A stretch of 64,000 nucleotides of DNA, from positions 1,116,001 through 1,180,000 of the forward strand of contig OY282386.1 in assembly GCA_958295945.1 (NCBI GenBank). Reading direction: 5' to 3'. The position numbers and the translations under genes are program-made. Positions 1 through 8,812 of this stretch are shown one piece after another. Position 1 is the stretch's first letter. Each line of letters begins with the position of its first letter. The notes beneath the pieces were generated by a model. It did no database searches. It was given only the letters and a program-made list of their open reading frames with translations, and was not told where the DNA came from. Source of the stretch: Candidatus Poribacteria bacterium (GTDB taxonomy: Bacteria > Poribacteria > WGA-4E > WGA-3G).

Positions 1-309
1 GGCGTGTCAGTCAGACGCAACAGAAACGGTATTTTGTTTCAAGGATATATCTCGTTGGATTCACCGCCAAATCCTATACTTAAAAGAGTGTCAAAACATA
101 GAGAGGGACAAAAGGTAGTAAAGGAGAATTCATCTGCAATAAATACTGATGGACGTTGCATCAATAGAAATATACTTATCCAAACTATTTGTGAAACATT
201 TGACATAGGAATATCGTTTAATGTTGGTAAAATGTCGGAGAAAGAATTGGCACTTGCAGAGGAGTTAGCAATGAACAAATATGAAACAGATGTATGGAAT
301 TTCAATTGA
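1..309 (+). CDS. Hypothetical protein, 5' end cut by window edge
   Basis: The frame is open from the first base to a TGA at the end, and the GTG at position 4 need not be the true start, so this is probably the C-terminal ~102 residues of a gene that begins outside the window. No family is recognised. The last third (residues about 65-101) is acidic and looks helical. The next gene starts about 90 bases downstream on the same strand. An opposite-strand frame covers most of the same DNA, so the coding strand is not certain. No function is proposed. Confidence 0.35.
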   Translation, partial: GVSVRRNRNGILFQGYISLDSPPNPILKRVSKHREGQKVVKENSSAINTDGRCINRNILIQTICETFDIGISFNVGKMSEKELALAEELAMNKYETDVWNFN

Positions 310-401
310 TCTAATTTTACATTGACAGGTTTTCCTAAAAATAGTACACTCTGTGCACATTTATTGTTTATTGCACATTTTGGCTAAGATAGAGGCTAAC
401 A

Positions 402-1250
402 ATGGATCCACTATGTTTAGAACACTGCATAACTGAATCGGAAAAACAACAATTTGAAGAAAACGGTTACTTTTCTGTAGAGGATGCTATTCCTCAAGAA
501 ATGGTTGAGAAATTAATAGTTGCATTTGACCGTATTGGTGCCGCGCATTTAGGTAAAGACGAACTACCACACGGTGCAAGGTTCAACATACTTGACTTTG
601 TAGGCAGAGATGACATCTTTATTGAACTTCTTGATTGGCACACAACATTTCCAAAGGTTTGGGGGATTTTAGGGTGGAATATCAAACTCTATCATTCCCA
701 CATGATTGCCCTACCTCCGCTTCCAGAGGAAGAACATGATAAACAAAAACGGCTTGGTTGGCATCAGGATAGTGGAAGATTGAACATAGAACTGGAAGGA
801 GACCCGCGTCCTCGTGTTTCATTGAAAGTTGCATATTTTTTGACTGATACATCTGTGCCGGGTCGTGGCAATTTCAGTGTGCTACCCGGTAGCCAAAAGT
901 TCAATAAAATTGAAATGCCAGAAGATGGCAATGCTAACCCAGAAAACGCAACGCCTGTTTTTGCTAAACCCGGCACTGCCGTCCTTTTTGACAGACGTTT
1001 ATGGCATTCAGTCGGACAGAATACATCCGACATTACACGTAAAGTGATATTCTATGGATATAGTTATCGGTGGTTGCAGCCGCGCGACGATATGACAGTT
1101 GAACATTATATGGAAAACTCTGACCCAATTCGGCAACAAATCTTAGGTAAGAGTACAGGAGGGATGGGGTATACTTCCCCTGGAGATAAAGATGTCCCGC
1201 TGCGTATATGGATTCAAGAAAAACTCGGTTCCGAAGCAGTTGCAAGATAA
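402..1250 (+). CDS. Phytanoyl-CoA dioxygenase (PhyH) family protein
   Basis: This is a 282-residue protein of the non-haem Fe(II)/2-oxoglutarate oxygenase family PhyH. The iron facial triad is visible: H121-x-D123 in WHQDSG and distal H202 in LWHSVGQ. An arginine about 11 residues later (ITRKV) suits 2-oxoglutarate binding. The strand motif VLPGSQKF between them is typical of the family. It probably hydroxylates or oxidatively cleaves a small organic substrate in the cytoplasm; the substrate cannot be read from sequence. The ATG at 402 follows a GAGG ribosome-binding site. It stands alone on the plus strand, facing the convergent dehydratase/oxidoreductase pair downstream. Confidence 0.88.
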   Translation: MDPLCLEHCITESEKQQFEENGYFSVEDAIPQEMVEKLIVAFDRIGAAHLGKDELPHGARFNILDFVGRDDIFIELLDWHTTFPKVWGILGWNIKLYHSHMIALPPLPEEEHDKQKRLGWHQDSGRLNIELEGDPRPRVSLKVAYFLTDTSVPGRGNFSVLPGSQKFNKIEMPEDGNANPENATPVFAKPGTAVLFDRRLWHSVGQNTSDITRKVIFYGYSYRWLQPRDDMTVEHYMENSDPIRQQILGKSTGGMGYTSPGDKDVPLRIWIQEKLGSEAVAR

Positions 1251-1608
1251 TCTATAGTTGTACATTGCTAATAGAAAACGCCGCATTTTTGTAGCACAAA
1301 CTGCCAGTTGTGATGTCGTTCAAGACTTTCTTAACAAATGTTAATGGGATAGACATTTATAGAATGGTATTACCTTTAACAGAAACGATTTACCTGAATT
1401 CTATATTAAACGCGTTGTAGCCTCGCAATTTATTGTGCCTATTACAATCTCTTTATAGTAAAACCATAGTTATTTTCACACTACGGTAGGTTCGGTTTCC
1501 TAACCGAACCGGTGTTTTTTCAGTGTCATAGATGCGGTTAGCAAACAGCATCTGCCGTGGAGTGTGCACATATTCTTGCATTTCACTATTAATTGATACG
1601 GTAAATTA
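1251..1608. other. Intergenic spacer with one palindrome
   Basis: This ~360-base spacer separates convergent genes. It holds the hairpin at 1489-1510. Upstream of that, about 1365-1458, a short open stretch of ~31 codons ending in TAG looks faintly coding but matches nothing I recognise and has no start or ribosome-binding site. Nothing else is supported. Confidence 0.5.
1489..1510. repeat. Palindromic repeat, 9-bp stem with TCCT loop
   Basis: The 22 bases form a perfect 9-bp stem (GGTTCGGTT with AACCGAACC) around a TCCT loop. The same palindrome, on the opposite strand, recurs at 19751-19770. Versions with a different stem but the same loop occur at 7137-7158 and 46857-46878. It lies between convergent genes and is followed by GGTGTTTTTT, so it could also serve as a terminator. 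Confidence 0.7.
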
Positions 1609-2796
1609 TTACCAATCCCCTCTCCGATCCTCCCAGAGATGTGCTTTCAAAACATCCTCATTCAATTCCGTTCCCCAACCAGGACCCGTTGGTATTTTCA
1701 TATTTCCATCAACAATCTCTGGCGGACGTGTTGTCAAATCATCTTTCCACGGCACATCATCAATATCAACTTCCATAATACGTACATTTGGTAAAACAGC
1801 ACAGAGACTCGCACTGATAAATGTCGCAAGATGGCTATAGTAGTTGTGTGGAGCAACATTGAACTGATACACATCCGCTAAATCACCAATTTTCTTTGAC
1901 TGAGCAAAACCGTTCCAAGGAACATCAATCATAAACACATTCGCAGATCGGGCATTAAAGTATGGGATATATTCACGCATATAGTATAGATTTTCACCCG
2001 TACATATTTTTGTTGTCGTGGAATCCTTAATCTGACGAATTGCTTCATGGTCATACATATCTATTTCCAACCACAAAAGATTATATGGTTCCAACATCTT
2101 TGCAATTCGCATACATGCTTCAGGTTTGAAATTAAAGTTCAGATCAAGATTGAGATCGACATCAGAACCGATGGCTTCTCTAAATGTTGCTATCAATGTT
2201 TCTATGTGATTCAGAAGTTGTGTCGTTACATTCCCATCAGTAGAACCAGGTCCTCCCCCAAATCCACTGAAATAGACAGATGACGGATCTCCCGGTATAA
2301 CGATATTAGTCTTTAATGCAGTGAAACCTTTCTCAACCACTTCATGACCTAATGCAGCAATGTCCTCCATTGATCTTAATGGAGGAACACCCATCAACTC
2401 ATAATATCTTGCACGAGATGACCCACAATGTGACCAATAGACACGAACTTCATCACGTGTTGGTCCACCGAAAAGTTCCACAACGGATATACCCAATGCC
2501 TTTGCTTTGATGTCAACAAGTGCCAACTCAATTCCTGCGATTGCTTTTGCCGCGATGCCACCCGGACTCTGTCTTGAACCGCGTATCATATCCCAGAAAC
2601 GCATTTCATAAGCACGCGGATCGCGTCCAATCAGTAGCGAGGTTAAGTCTTTAATTGTCCCTGTAACACCGTTAGGGTTTCTGCCATCACTACATTCACC
2701 ATAACCAATGATTCCTTCATCAGTTTCAACCTTGACAAATATCCACGGTCTCCAACCACCATCAACAATAAATGTATCAATATTTGTTATCTTCAT
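1609..2796 (-). CDS. Mandelate racemase/muconate lactonizing (enolase superfamily) dehydratase-like
   Basis: This is a ~395-residue enolase-superfamily protein. The N-terminal capping domain opens with the usual beta strands (MKITNIDTFIV). The barrel then shows metal ligands in order: an aspartate in LNLDLNFNF, E in LWLEIDMYD and E in CTGENLY, followed by the catalytic histidine region VAPHNYYSH. The order resembles acid-sugar dehydratases such as galactonate dehydratase, so dehydration of a sugar acid is the likely reaction. I chose the ATG at 2796; a TTG at 2808 would add four residues, and neither has a strong Shine-Dalgarno. It follows the Gfo/Idh/MocA gene by ~20 bases, suggesting a two-gene sugar catabolic operon. 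Confidence 0.87.
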   Translation of the reverse strand: MKITNIDTFIVDGGWRPWIFVKVETDEGIIGYGECSDGRNPNGVTGTIKDLTSLLIGRDPRAYEMRFWDMIRGSRQSPGGIAAKAIAGIELALVDIKAKALGISVVELFGGPTRDEVRVYWSHCGSSRARYYELMGVPPLRSMEDIAALGHEVVEKGFTALKTNIVIPGDPSSVYFSGFGGGPGSTDGNVTTQLLNHIETLIATFREAIGSDVDLNLDLNFNFKPEACMRIAKMLEPYNLLWLEIDMYDHEAIRQIKDSTTTKICTGENLYYMREYIPYFNARSANVFMIDVPWNGFAQSKKIGDLADVYQFNVAPHNYYSHLATFISASLCAVLPNVRIMEVDIDDVPWKDDLTTRPPEIVDGNMKIPTGPGWGTELNEDVLKAHLWEDRRGDW

Positions 2797-2815
2797 AGAT
2801 TTACTCAAAAGTTTG

Positions 2816-3808
2816 CTACAACACTACAATTTCACCACATTGTTCAGATGCACGCAATGCATCGCACACACGCATTGTGTCTACTGCAGCATTTGTCCAT
2901 ACTGGTTCAAGCCTTTTGGATTGAACAATAGACGAAAAACGCTCAATCATTTTGACTTCCTGATTACAAAAATCAGTCTCATATTTGTCGTTATTTTCTC
3001 CGTGAATCCAAAACCTTGCCGTTTCTTCAGAATTTGGTATCGTGAAATCATCACAGACGAGTGATCCTTGCGTTCCTGCCACCTCAAACCATCTCCTCAA
3101 TCCCGTATCAAAACCACAATCAAACGTCGCAATACGTTCACCTTCAAACCAAAGTAGACCTGAAAAATTGTAATCAACACCTACCTTATATCGTGCAGTC
3201 GCATAAACTTGTGTAGGTAACGCTTCAAAAGCCCAAAGGATGGCACGAACACAATAATAGCCGAGATCCCCGAGACAACCTCCACCTAACTCTGGTTTTG
3301 CTCTGATATTATTTATCTGTATCGTTTGCCAATTGAAAGTAAAGGCTGCAGTAACCCTTCGCAGTTCTCCTAAACTATCCAGTTTTTCTTTCATTAACTC
3401 AGTTCGATCATGATGTACCCACATCACACCATCCATGAGTTGGACACTGTTCTTTCGGCACGTTTCTGCCATATTTGTTGCTTCTTCAGAATTAGTAGAA
3501 AGTGGTTTTTCGCAAAGGATATGTTTCCCATGTTCTGCTGCTCGGATTGTCCATTCTGCATGCATTGATGGTGGGAGTGGGATGTAGACTGCATCAATAG
3601 TGTCATCGGATAAGAGTTCATGATATGAACCGTAAGCGATAGGGACATTATGATTCTTTGCCCAAGATATAGCACGTTCTTCTGTGCGACTGGCAATAGC
3701 AATCAACTCTGCATTTGAAGAAAGGTTGATTGCACGAGCAATTTTTTTGGCAATATTTGCTGTACTTAGTATGCCCCATCGGACAGGTGGTTTTGTTTCA
3801 GTTTTCAT
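2816..3808 (-). CDS. Gfo/Idh/MocA family oxidoreductase
   Basis: This 330-residue NAD(P)-dependent oxidoreductase begins with a Rossmann dinucleotide fold (WGILSTANIAKKIARAI). The family signature CEKPLS follows near residue 98, where the lysine is catalytic. The C-terminal half is the substrate-binding alpha/beta domain typical of the family (WFEVAGTQGSLVCDDF). Members closest in style include D-xylose dehydrogenases and trans-dihydrodiol dehydrogenases. It is encoded just upstream of the enolase-superfamily dehydratase, so oxidation of an aldose followed by dehydration of the sugar acid is a plausible shared pathway. That pairing is inference. Confidence 0.9.
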   Translation of the reverse strand: MKTETKPPVRWGILSTANIAKKIARAINLSSNAELIAIASRTEERAISWAKNHNVPIAYGSYHELLSDDTIDAVYIPLPPSMHAEWTIRAAEHGKHILCEKPLSTNSEEATNMAETCRKNSVQLMDGVMWVHHDRTELMKEKLDSLGELRRVTAAFTFNWQTIQINNIRAKPELGGGCLGDLGYYCVRAILWAFEALPTQVYATARYKVGVDYNFSGLLWFEGERIATFDCGFDTGLRRWFEVAGTQGSLVCDDFTIPNSEETARFWIHGENNDKYETDFCNQEVKMIERFSSIVQSKRLEPVWTNAAVDTMRVCDALRASEQCGEIVVL

Positions 3809-4206
3809 AAATGAATTCTGCTAAATCTGTGATAATACTTCTTCATTACTATATCCAAAAACATAGAATGCGTCAAGCGATAATAATACTATATTTGTCA
3901 CCAAATTACCTTGTTGGATCGGTTTGCAACAGCGATTTAACACGCTCGTATTCTCGCAATTCATTGCGACTCTTAAATGCACCGCAATAACAGAGGTCCA
4001 GCAAAACAGAATCTCAACAATTGAATACCTCTATAGTAATATATCTGTCCAAAAAATGAACAATATATAACCCCTTGTTTTCAAATTGAACAGAAAACCA
4101 CTATTTTTTAGTTGAAAAAGTTGGCATATAAATTGCTATACATTATGTAGTTTACAAATGACTCTAAATTACAATAAAAAATTAATTCAAAACTCTTGAG
4201 AATTTC
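3809..4206. other. Divergent intergenic region, promoter side of the TonB receptor
   Basis: This ~400-base region lies between divergent genes. The half next to the TonB receptor (4080-4200) is very AT-rich. It contains promoter-like sequence (TTGAAA and TTGGCA followed by TATACATTATG) without a single convincing pair. The other half contains the short coding-like remnant described at 3906-4014. Confidence 0.45.
3906..4014 (-). pseudogene. Possible C-terminal gene fragment
   Basis: On the minus strand one frame reads about 33 codons to a TAA, with charged helical content (KSRNELREYERVKSLL) and no start or ribosome-binding site. The composition looks like a protein C-terminus rather than random AT-rich spacer. 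The parent gene is not recognised. It may be a relic of a deletion upstream of the TonB receptor gene. Confidence 0.25.
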
Positions 4207-6516
4207 ATGAAAAAAGCAATACTACAATTATCTTTCATATTTATTGGACTCATAAGTGGACTGAACATTTCCGTTTATTCTAATACAGTTGAATTAGATA
4301 CTGTTACGGTGACTGCCACTCGTGCAGAAAAAGATCCATTTTATACACCAAATGCCATCAGTGTGTTGGGAGCAAATCAAATAGCACGAACAAACGCAGA
4401 GCATGCGTCCAATATCCTTCGTGATGTTGTCGGAGTCATCGCACAAGAGACAACAGTCGGTCAAGGATCACCGATGCTTAGGAGTCTAACAGGCTACCAA
4501 ACTTTGATACAAGTTGACTGGGTACGATTGAACAATTCAACATTTCGTTCTGGACCAAACCAATATGCAGCAACCATTGCACCTGAGATGTTAGGAAGTG
4601 CCGAAGTCTTACGTGGTTCAAGCTCAATGCTCTATGGAAGTGGTGCAATGGGAGGTGTTGTGAGTTACTTCACAAAAGATGTGCCAATTGATCTATCACA
4701 AAACAAACTGATTATCCGTCCACATCTCATTGCTCGTTACTCAACTGCGACTCAGGAACGCCTTGGTAGATTGGAGTTTTCAGGAAACAGCGGAAAATTC
4801 GGTTTCATTGTTGGCGGAAGCGTCAGAGAATATGGTGACATCAACCCCGGAAATGGATATGACCTACACTATAAAAACAGGAAATATGAAATTGTAGATG
4901 CAAAACCTAATGATGTGGATATCTATAACTACAAGACGATAAATAGACTGAATAAAGAAGAAATCCCAGATAATTGGCTGATTGACACTGAAGGTCCATT
5001 GAGTTGGAGAGCAGTTGATGTGAATGCAAAACTTGGTTATCAACTAAACGATACAAGCACATTGAATGTCGCATATCAGCTATGGAGACAACCACAAACG
5101 CCTCGATATGATAAAATCGCTCCTCGTGAATTTGAAGAGTTCTATTTTGAACCACAGAACCGAGACCTACTATATGCAAACTATATTATAAATCCTGAAG
5201 GTGAAAGTCTTGATAAAATACGTTTTACTGCTTCTTTCAATAGACAGAAAGAGGGACGAAATGAAGTAAAGCTTGATGCAGAGAAACGTAGACACAGATA
5301 CGATACTGTGAACACAATAGGATTGAGTGCACAAGCCGTCAGCAGTGTTTTACCAAAGCAACGGATAGTCGGTGGTGGTGAATTCTACTTTGATACGATA
5401 CAGAGTCGGACTGTTTCAACAGAAAACGGAAAGGAAACTGTGGATGAAGAAAAGGCACGTTTCATTAACGGTTCTCAGTTCTGGGATGCAAGTATCTATC
5501 TTCAAGATGAAATAAAGATCCATGAGAGAGTAGAATTTACCTTAGGTGGTCGTGCAACAGTATATAATACCTATGCAGACCTCTCTGTCCGCTCTGAAGA
5601 ATTTGAAGAATTCAATAAATTTGACAATAGTTTGACCGGTAGTGCAGGTGTTGTGATTGGGTTGACGGAATTTGTGAATTTGGTGGGAAGCCTCGGAACT
5701 GCGTTTCGTGCTCCATCTTTGAATGACACAACTGCCGTTGAGGTTACCAACGAAGGTATCACTGCACCCAGTCCTGACTTAGATGCAGAAACTTCGTGGA
5801 CTGCTGAGGGTGGTTTCAAGGTAAAACACAAGCATTTTCGAGGTTCATTGACACTCTTCCATAGTCGGATCAGTGGTCTGGTTGTCAGAAAACCTGTCGC
5901 AGAAGCGTATGATGGTGGTGAAATCCCGCAACTACATCAAGATTTGATCAATGAATATGAAGGAATTGATGTACTCGTCTTTGATAATGTTGATGAAGCA
6001 CAGTATCAAGGCGTGGAACTGGCTGCATTCGTTCCTATGAATTCTGTGTTTTCATTGTATGGTAACGCTGCATTATTGCGTGGAGAAGTTCTCTTGATTA
6101 ATGGCGTCGAACCTGCCCCAGAGAAACCTTGGGAAGCACGAACAAGAAGAGAACCACCTTTGAATGGAATAGTTGGTATTGAATGGGATCCAGCGGATAC
6201 TCAGTATTGGGGAACAGTATTTGTGCGAGGGGCTGCCGCACAAAGAAGACTCAATAGAAGTGATATTCGTGATCCGCGTATACAAGGAACAACGCGTGAT
6301 ACCGGTGAAGTTGAATTTGATGAGAATGGTGCTGCGATAGATCAAGGAACCCCAGGATGGTGGACACTCAATGTGCGCGGTGGAATAAATCTCAATGATT
6401 CTACAAATTTGACCTTAGCTTTTGATAATATACTGGATAAACGCTATCGTCAACACGGCTCGGGTGTCAATTCACCTGGATTCAATATCAGTATCAGTTT
6501 AGATAATCGGTTTTAA
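4207..6516 (+). CDS. TonB-dependent outer-membrane receptor
   Basis: The 769-residue product has an N-terminal signal peptide (MKKAILQLSFIFIGLISGL), then a TonB-box-like segment (LDTVTVTATRAEKD). A plug domain follows (about 45-155), with the typical VLRGSSSMLYGSGAMGG motif. A long beta-barrel ends in the family C-terminus (FDNILDKRYRQHG) and a terminal phenylalanine. The overall style suggests the haem/siderophore/vitamin receptors. It imports a scarce nutrient across the outer membrane using TonB-ExbBD energy; the ligand cannot be read from the sequence. It stands alone with a long AT-rich upstream region, fitting separate regulation, but I could not identify a Fur-like box with confidence. 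Confidence 0.93.
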   Translation: MKKAILQLSFIFIGLISGLNISVYSNTVELDTVTVTATRAEKDPFYTPNAISVLGANQIARTNAEHASNILRDVVGVIAQETTVGQGSPMLRSLTGYQTLIQVDWVRLNNSTFRSGPNQYAATIAPEMLGSAEVLRGSSSMLYGSGAMGGVVSYFTKDVPIDLSQNKLIIRPHLIARYSTATQERLGRLEFSGNSGKFGFIVGGSVREYGDINPGNGYDLHYKNRKYEIVDAKPNDVDIYNYKTINRLNKEEIPDNWLIDTEGPLSWRAVDVNAKLGYQLNDTSTLNVAYQLWRQPQTPRYDKIAPREFEEFYFEPQNRDLLYANYIINPEGESLDKIRFTASFNRQKEGRNEVKLDAEKRRHRYDTVNTIGLSAQAVSSVLPKQRIVGGGEFYFDTIQSRTVSTENGKETVDEEKARFINGSQFWDASIYLQDEIKIHERVEFTLGGRATVYNTYADLSVRSEEFEEFNKFDNSLTGSAGVVIGLTEFVNLVGSLGTAFRAPSLNDTTAVEVTNEGITAPSPDLDAETSWTAEGGFKVKHKHFRGSLTLFHSRISGLVVRKPVAEAYDGGEIPQLHQDLINEYEGIDVLVFDNVDEAQYQGVELAAFVPMNSVFSLYGNAALLRGEVLLINGVEPAPEKPWEARTRREPPLNGIVGIEWDPADTQYWGTVFVRGAAAQRRLNRSDIRDPRIQGTTRDTGEVEFDENGAAIDQGTPGWWTLNVRGGINLNDSTNLTLAFDNILDKRYRQHGSGVNSPGFNISISLDNRF

Positions 6517-6559
6517 GACATGAGATTATCGGTTGGTATTGTAGAACAGTGTCAGAATA

Positions 6560-7072
6560 TTAATTGAGATGGTATTTCTGTTTGATAAACTCAACCACTA
6601 CTGGTGGTACCATCTCTAACAACTTTGACTCACTTACTTTTCCTTGTCCCATTTCTACGACTTCCATCACCAATGAAGAACTGATGTGCGCATATTGTCT
6701 ATTAGCCACCATAAAAAGTGTATCAATTTCTGGAGCAATCTGTTGGTTCATCCGAGCCATTTTGAATTCCCATTCAAAGTCAGAGATTTCCCGTAACCCA
6801 CGGATGATGGTGCATGCCTTTCGAGCCTGTGCGAAATGCACAATCAAACCGGTATCCCCATCAATCGTCGCTTTAGGGAATGGTTTGATGACTTCTTCAA
6901 GCATCTGTATGCGTTCTTCAATAGTGAACCTTTCCTCTTTTGCTGGGTTCACTGCAATAACAATGATGAATTCATCAAATACGTCGAGTTTGCAAACTCT
7001 CTCTATCAAGTCAACATGACCAAGTGTGATAGGGTCAAAACTCGCAGGGAATATAGCGATTTTCTTAGACAT
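6560..7072 (-). CDS. coaD: Phosphopantetheine adenylyltransferase
   Basis: CoaD joins ATP and 4'-phosphopantetheine to give dephospho-CoA, the penultimate step of CoA synthesis. The 170-residue length is normal. The nucleotidyltransferase motif is present as T-x-G-H in SFDPITLGHVDLI. The second signature ISSSLVMEV is near the C-terminus, with RGLREISDFEWE between them. I chose the ATG at 7072, which follows AAAGGAGAACAG; an upstream in-frame start would add 20 residues with no such site. Downstream it converges on the TonB receptor gene. Confidence 0.95.
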   Translation of the reverse strand: MSKKIAIFPASFDPITLGHVDLIERVCKLDVFDEFIIVIAVNPAKEERFTIEERIQMLEEVIKPFPKATIDGDTGLIVHFAQARKACTIIRGLREISDFEWEFKMARMNQQIAPEIDTLFMVANRQYAHISSSLVMEVVEMGQGKVSESKLLEMVPPVVVEFIKQKYHLN

Positions 7073-7104
7073 CTGTTCTCCTTTCTTGAATATATAGTGA
7101 ATTA

Positions 7105-7195
7105 TAAATATAAGTTGACACTTTCGTCCCACGGTAGGCGAGATTTCCTAACCTCGCCGATGAAAAGTGTTCAAGTAAGTTCAAAATCTACTATT
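7105..7195 (-). repeat. MITE-like element, copy A
   Basis: Reversed, this ~91-base stretch matches 46821-46910 at about nine positions in ten, including the core palindrome. Its outer ends are TA-rich (ATAGTA / TATAGT). It lies between coaD and a WD40 remnant whose stop codon (7191-7193) falls inside the element's end. The core hairpin at 7137-7158 is a 9-bp stem with one mismatch and a TCCT loop. Confidence 0.75.
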
Positions 7196-7637
7196 TCTCC
7201 TCTTCTTGAAATGTTTGTTCTTCTATATGAAATTTTCGCGATGCAATGTTACCAAGCATGTCAATCATCCGAATTTCTCCACGCTTAATTCTTGGATTAA
7301 ATACTTCAAATTCAACGATTGCACGCTTCTTTCCATTTATTGATTCACATCCTTGAAATTTGAGCGGGTTTATTCGTGATATTTCTACGCCACAACTTTA
7401 ACGTTCCATATTCATCTACAAACGCAATAACAGAGGAGTCCACTGGAGAAAATGCTACAGAATTGATCATAGTATTCTGATGGAATTCATCAATGAGTTT
7501 CGGTTTTTGTGGTAGTTGTGCAAATTTCTGTGGAAGTATTTCCTCCTGCTGAAGCAGACGTGTGATGAAATACACTAAAATGCTAACACCCACCGCCGTC
7601 AAAAGTATAAATAGAAGAATTCGTCTTTTATTCTTCA
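7191..7637 (-). pseudogene. WD40 paralogue reduced by internal deletion
   Basis: The 5' part (from ATG 7637) encodes a membrane anchor (ILLFILLTAVGVSILVYFI), a linker and one WD40 blade (SVAFSPVDSSVIAFVDEYG). It then stops at about 7345. In the +1 frame the DNA continues as a coding stretch to 7191 (RAIVEFEVFNPRIKRG, then IRMIDMLGNIAS). This resembles the C-terminus of the 10092-12197 protein (ATVTFNYPEYAQNQIR, then IQIIDIHGNMAY). The simplest reading is a paralogue of that gene that lost its centre and is now frameshifted. It overlaps the start of the upstream WD40 gene by about 10 bases. Confidence 0.7.
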
Positions 7638-8812
7638 TAATACTCACTCACATCCCATAGACGCAACACACCCGTTTCTCCGCCAGCTAACATTGTGCCA
7701 TCTGAAGAAAATGTGATTTCATGTGCTCCGCCGAAGAACCCTTCACCTTTCAGAACGACGATTGGTGATAGTGTCTCAATAGAAATGAGTCTAACCTCTC
7801 TATGATTTGAAACAGCAAGAATCGCACCATCTGGAGAAAAAGCTATTCCACTGATGATGCCTTCATTTACCTGTTGATAACTCATCTGATGGTAAATCAA
7901 CACATCCGGAAGACTCCATATAATATAACCACCCATTCCATCATGGGTTTTAATACCGATAAATCGTCCATCTTGAGAGAACTTTACCTCTCGCAAAAAA
8001 CCTTGGTGCGATTCCAATAATACACTTCGCAGATTTTTCTGAGTATCCCAAATCGTCAAACTGAAGTTTTCACGTGCTACAATCCATCTTCCATCAGGTG
8101 AATAATTTATATTTCTCAAGCCAACGTGACTGTCTGGTGAAACTGATAATGTTTTCATAAATTTCCCTTGTTCTAAATCCCAAAGTTTAATATCACCATT
8201 TTCATATCCTAAAGCAAGCCATTTACCGTTGGGTGAAAAGTCTACACATCGCATGGAATTGACATACTTTGTATGATGCACTTCTGTAATTTCGGTTGTG
8301 ATGGTTGGTTCATTTGGATTCTTAATGTTCCACAAAACAAGACGCTGTGGTTGGACGGTTGCCATATTATCAGCAGATGGAGAAATGTCAGAATCTCTTT
8401 GGCGTTCTCCCTCTGGAAAATATATCTTCTCTCCTGAAGATGCATTCCACAAAACCGTCTTTCTATGTAAACCATTACATAACAAAAAATTACCTTTTTT
8501 CAGATATTCTATTGAAAAGAGACTCTCTTCATGGTTGAATTGAATTTCAGTCGGATTATCTGGGTTGTTTCTGTTCCAAATTTTAATGTAGTTGTCTCTT
8601 CCTGCAGTTGCTATTAATCCTTGATTTGCTGGAGAAAAAACAATGTCTATTATACTTGCCCCGTGACTGAACTCAACGATTGGAGGAATTGGACTCATCC
8701 GCTTTAAAGTCGTTGTTTGGTTGTCATTCCACTGATGCCAAGTGGAAAAACCTAAGATAACACCGACAATTATAAGAAAAATGAACCAGATTGAGAGATT
8801 CTTAATTTTCAT
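7628..8812 (-). CDS. Membrane-anchored WD40 repeat protein
   Basis: This 394-residue protein starts with one transmembrane or signal-anchor segment (IWFIFLIIVGVILGFS), then WHQWNDNQTTTLKRM. About seven WD40 blades follow, marked by FSPDG and KIW/KLWD motifs (FSPNGKWLALGYENGDIKLWD is the clearest). It should form a beta-propeller outside the cytoplasm, acting as a binding scaffold; the partner is unknown. The segment LGFSTWHQW-DNQTTTL-RM is shared almost exactly with the next protein upstream, showing a recent tandem duplication. It overlaps both neighbours by 10-11 bases, so the array is probably one transcript. Confidence 0.88.
   Translation of the reverse strand: MKIKNLSIWFIFLIIVGVILGFSTWHQWNDNQTTTLKRMSPIPPIVEFSHGASIIDIVFSPANQGLIATAGRDNYIKIWNRNNPDNPTEIQFNHEESLFSIEYLKKGNFLLCNGLHRKTVLWNASSGEKIYFPEGERQRDSDISPSADNMATVQPQRLVLWNIKNPNEPTITTEITEVHHTKYVNSMRCVDFSPNGKWLALGYENGDIKLWDLEQGKFMKTLSVSPDSHVGLRNINYSPDGRWIVARENFSLTIWDTQKNLRSVLLESHQGFLREVKFSQDGRFIGIKTHDGMGGYIIWSLPDVLIYHQMSYQQVNEGIISGIAFSPDGAILAVSNHREVRLISIETLSPIVVLKGEGFFGGAHEITFSSDGTMLAGGETGVLRLWDVSEYYEE

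Noticed and set aside
4907-5179. Small minus-strand ORF inside the TonB receptor
   Set aside because: It is a shadow frame with no ribosome-binding site, in the barrel-coding region.
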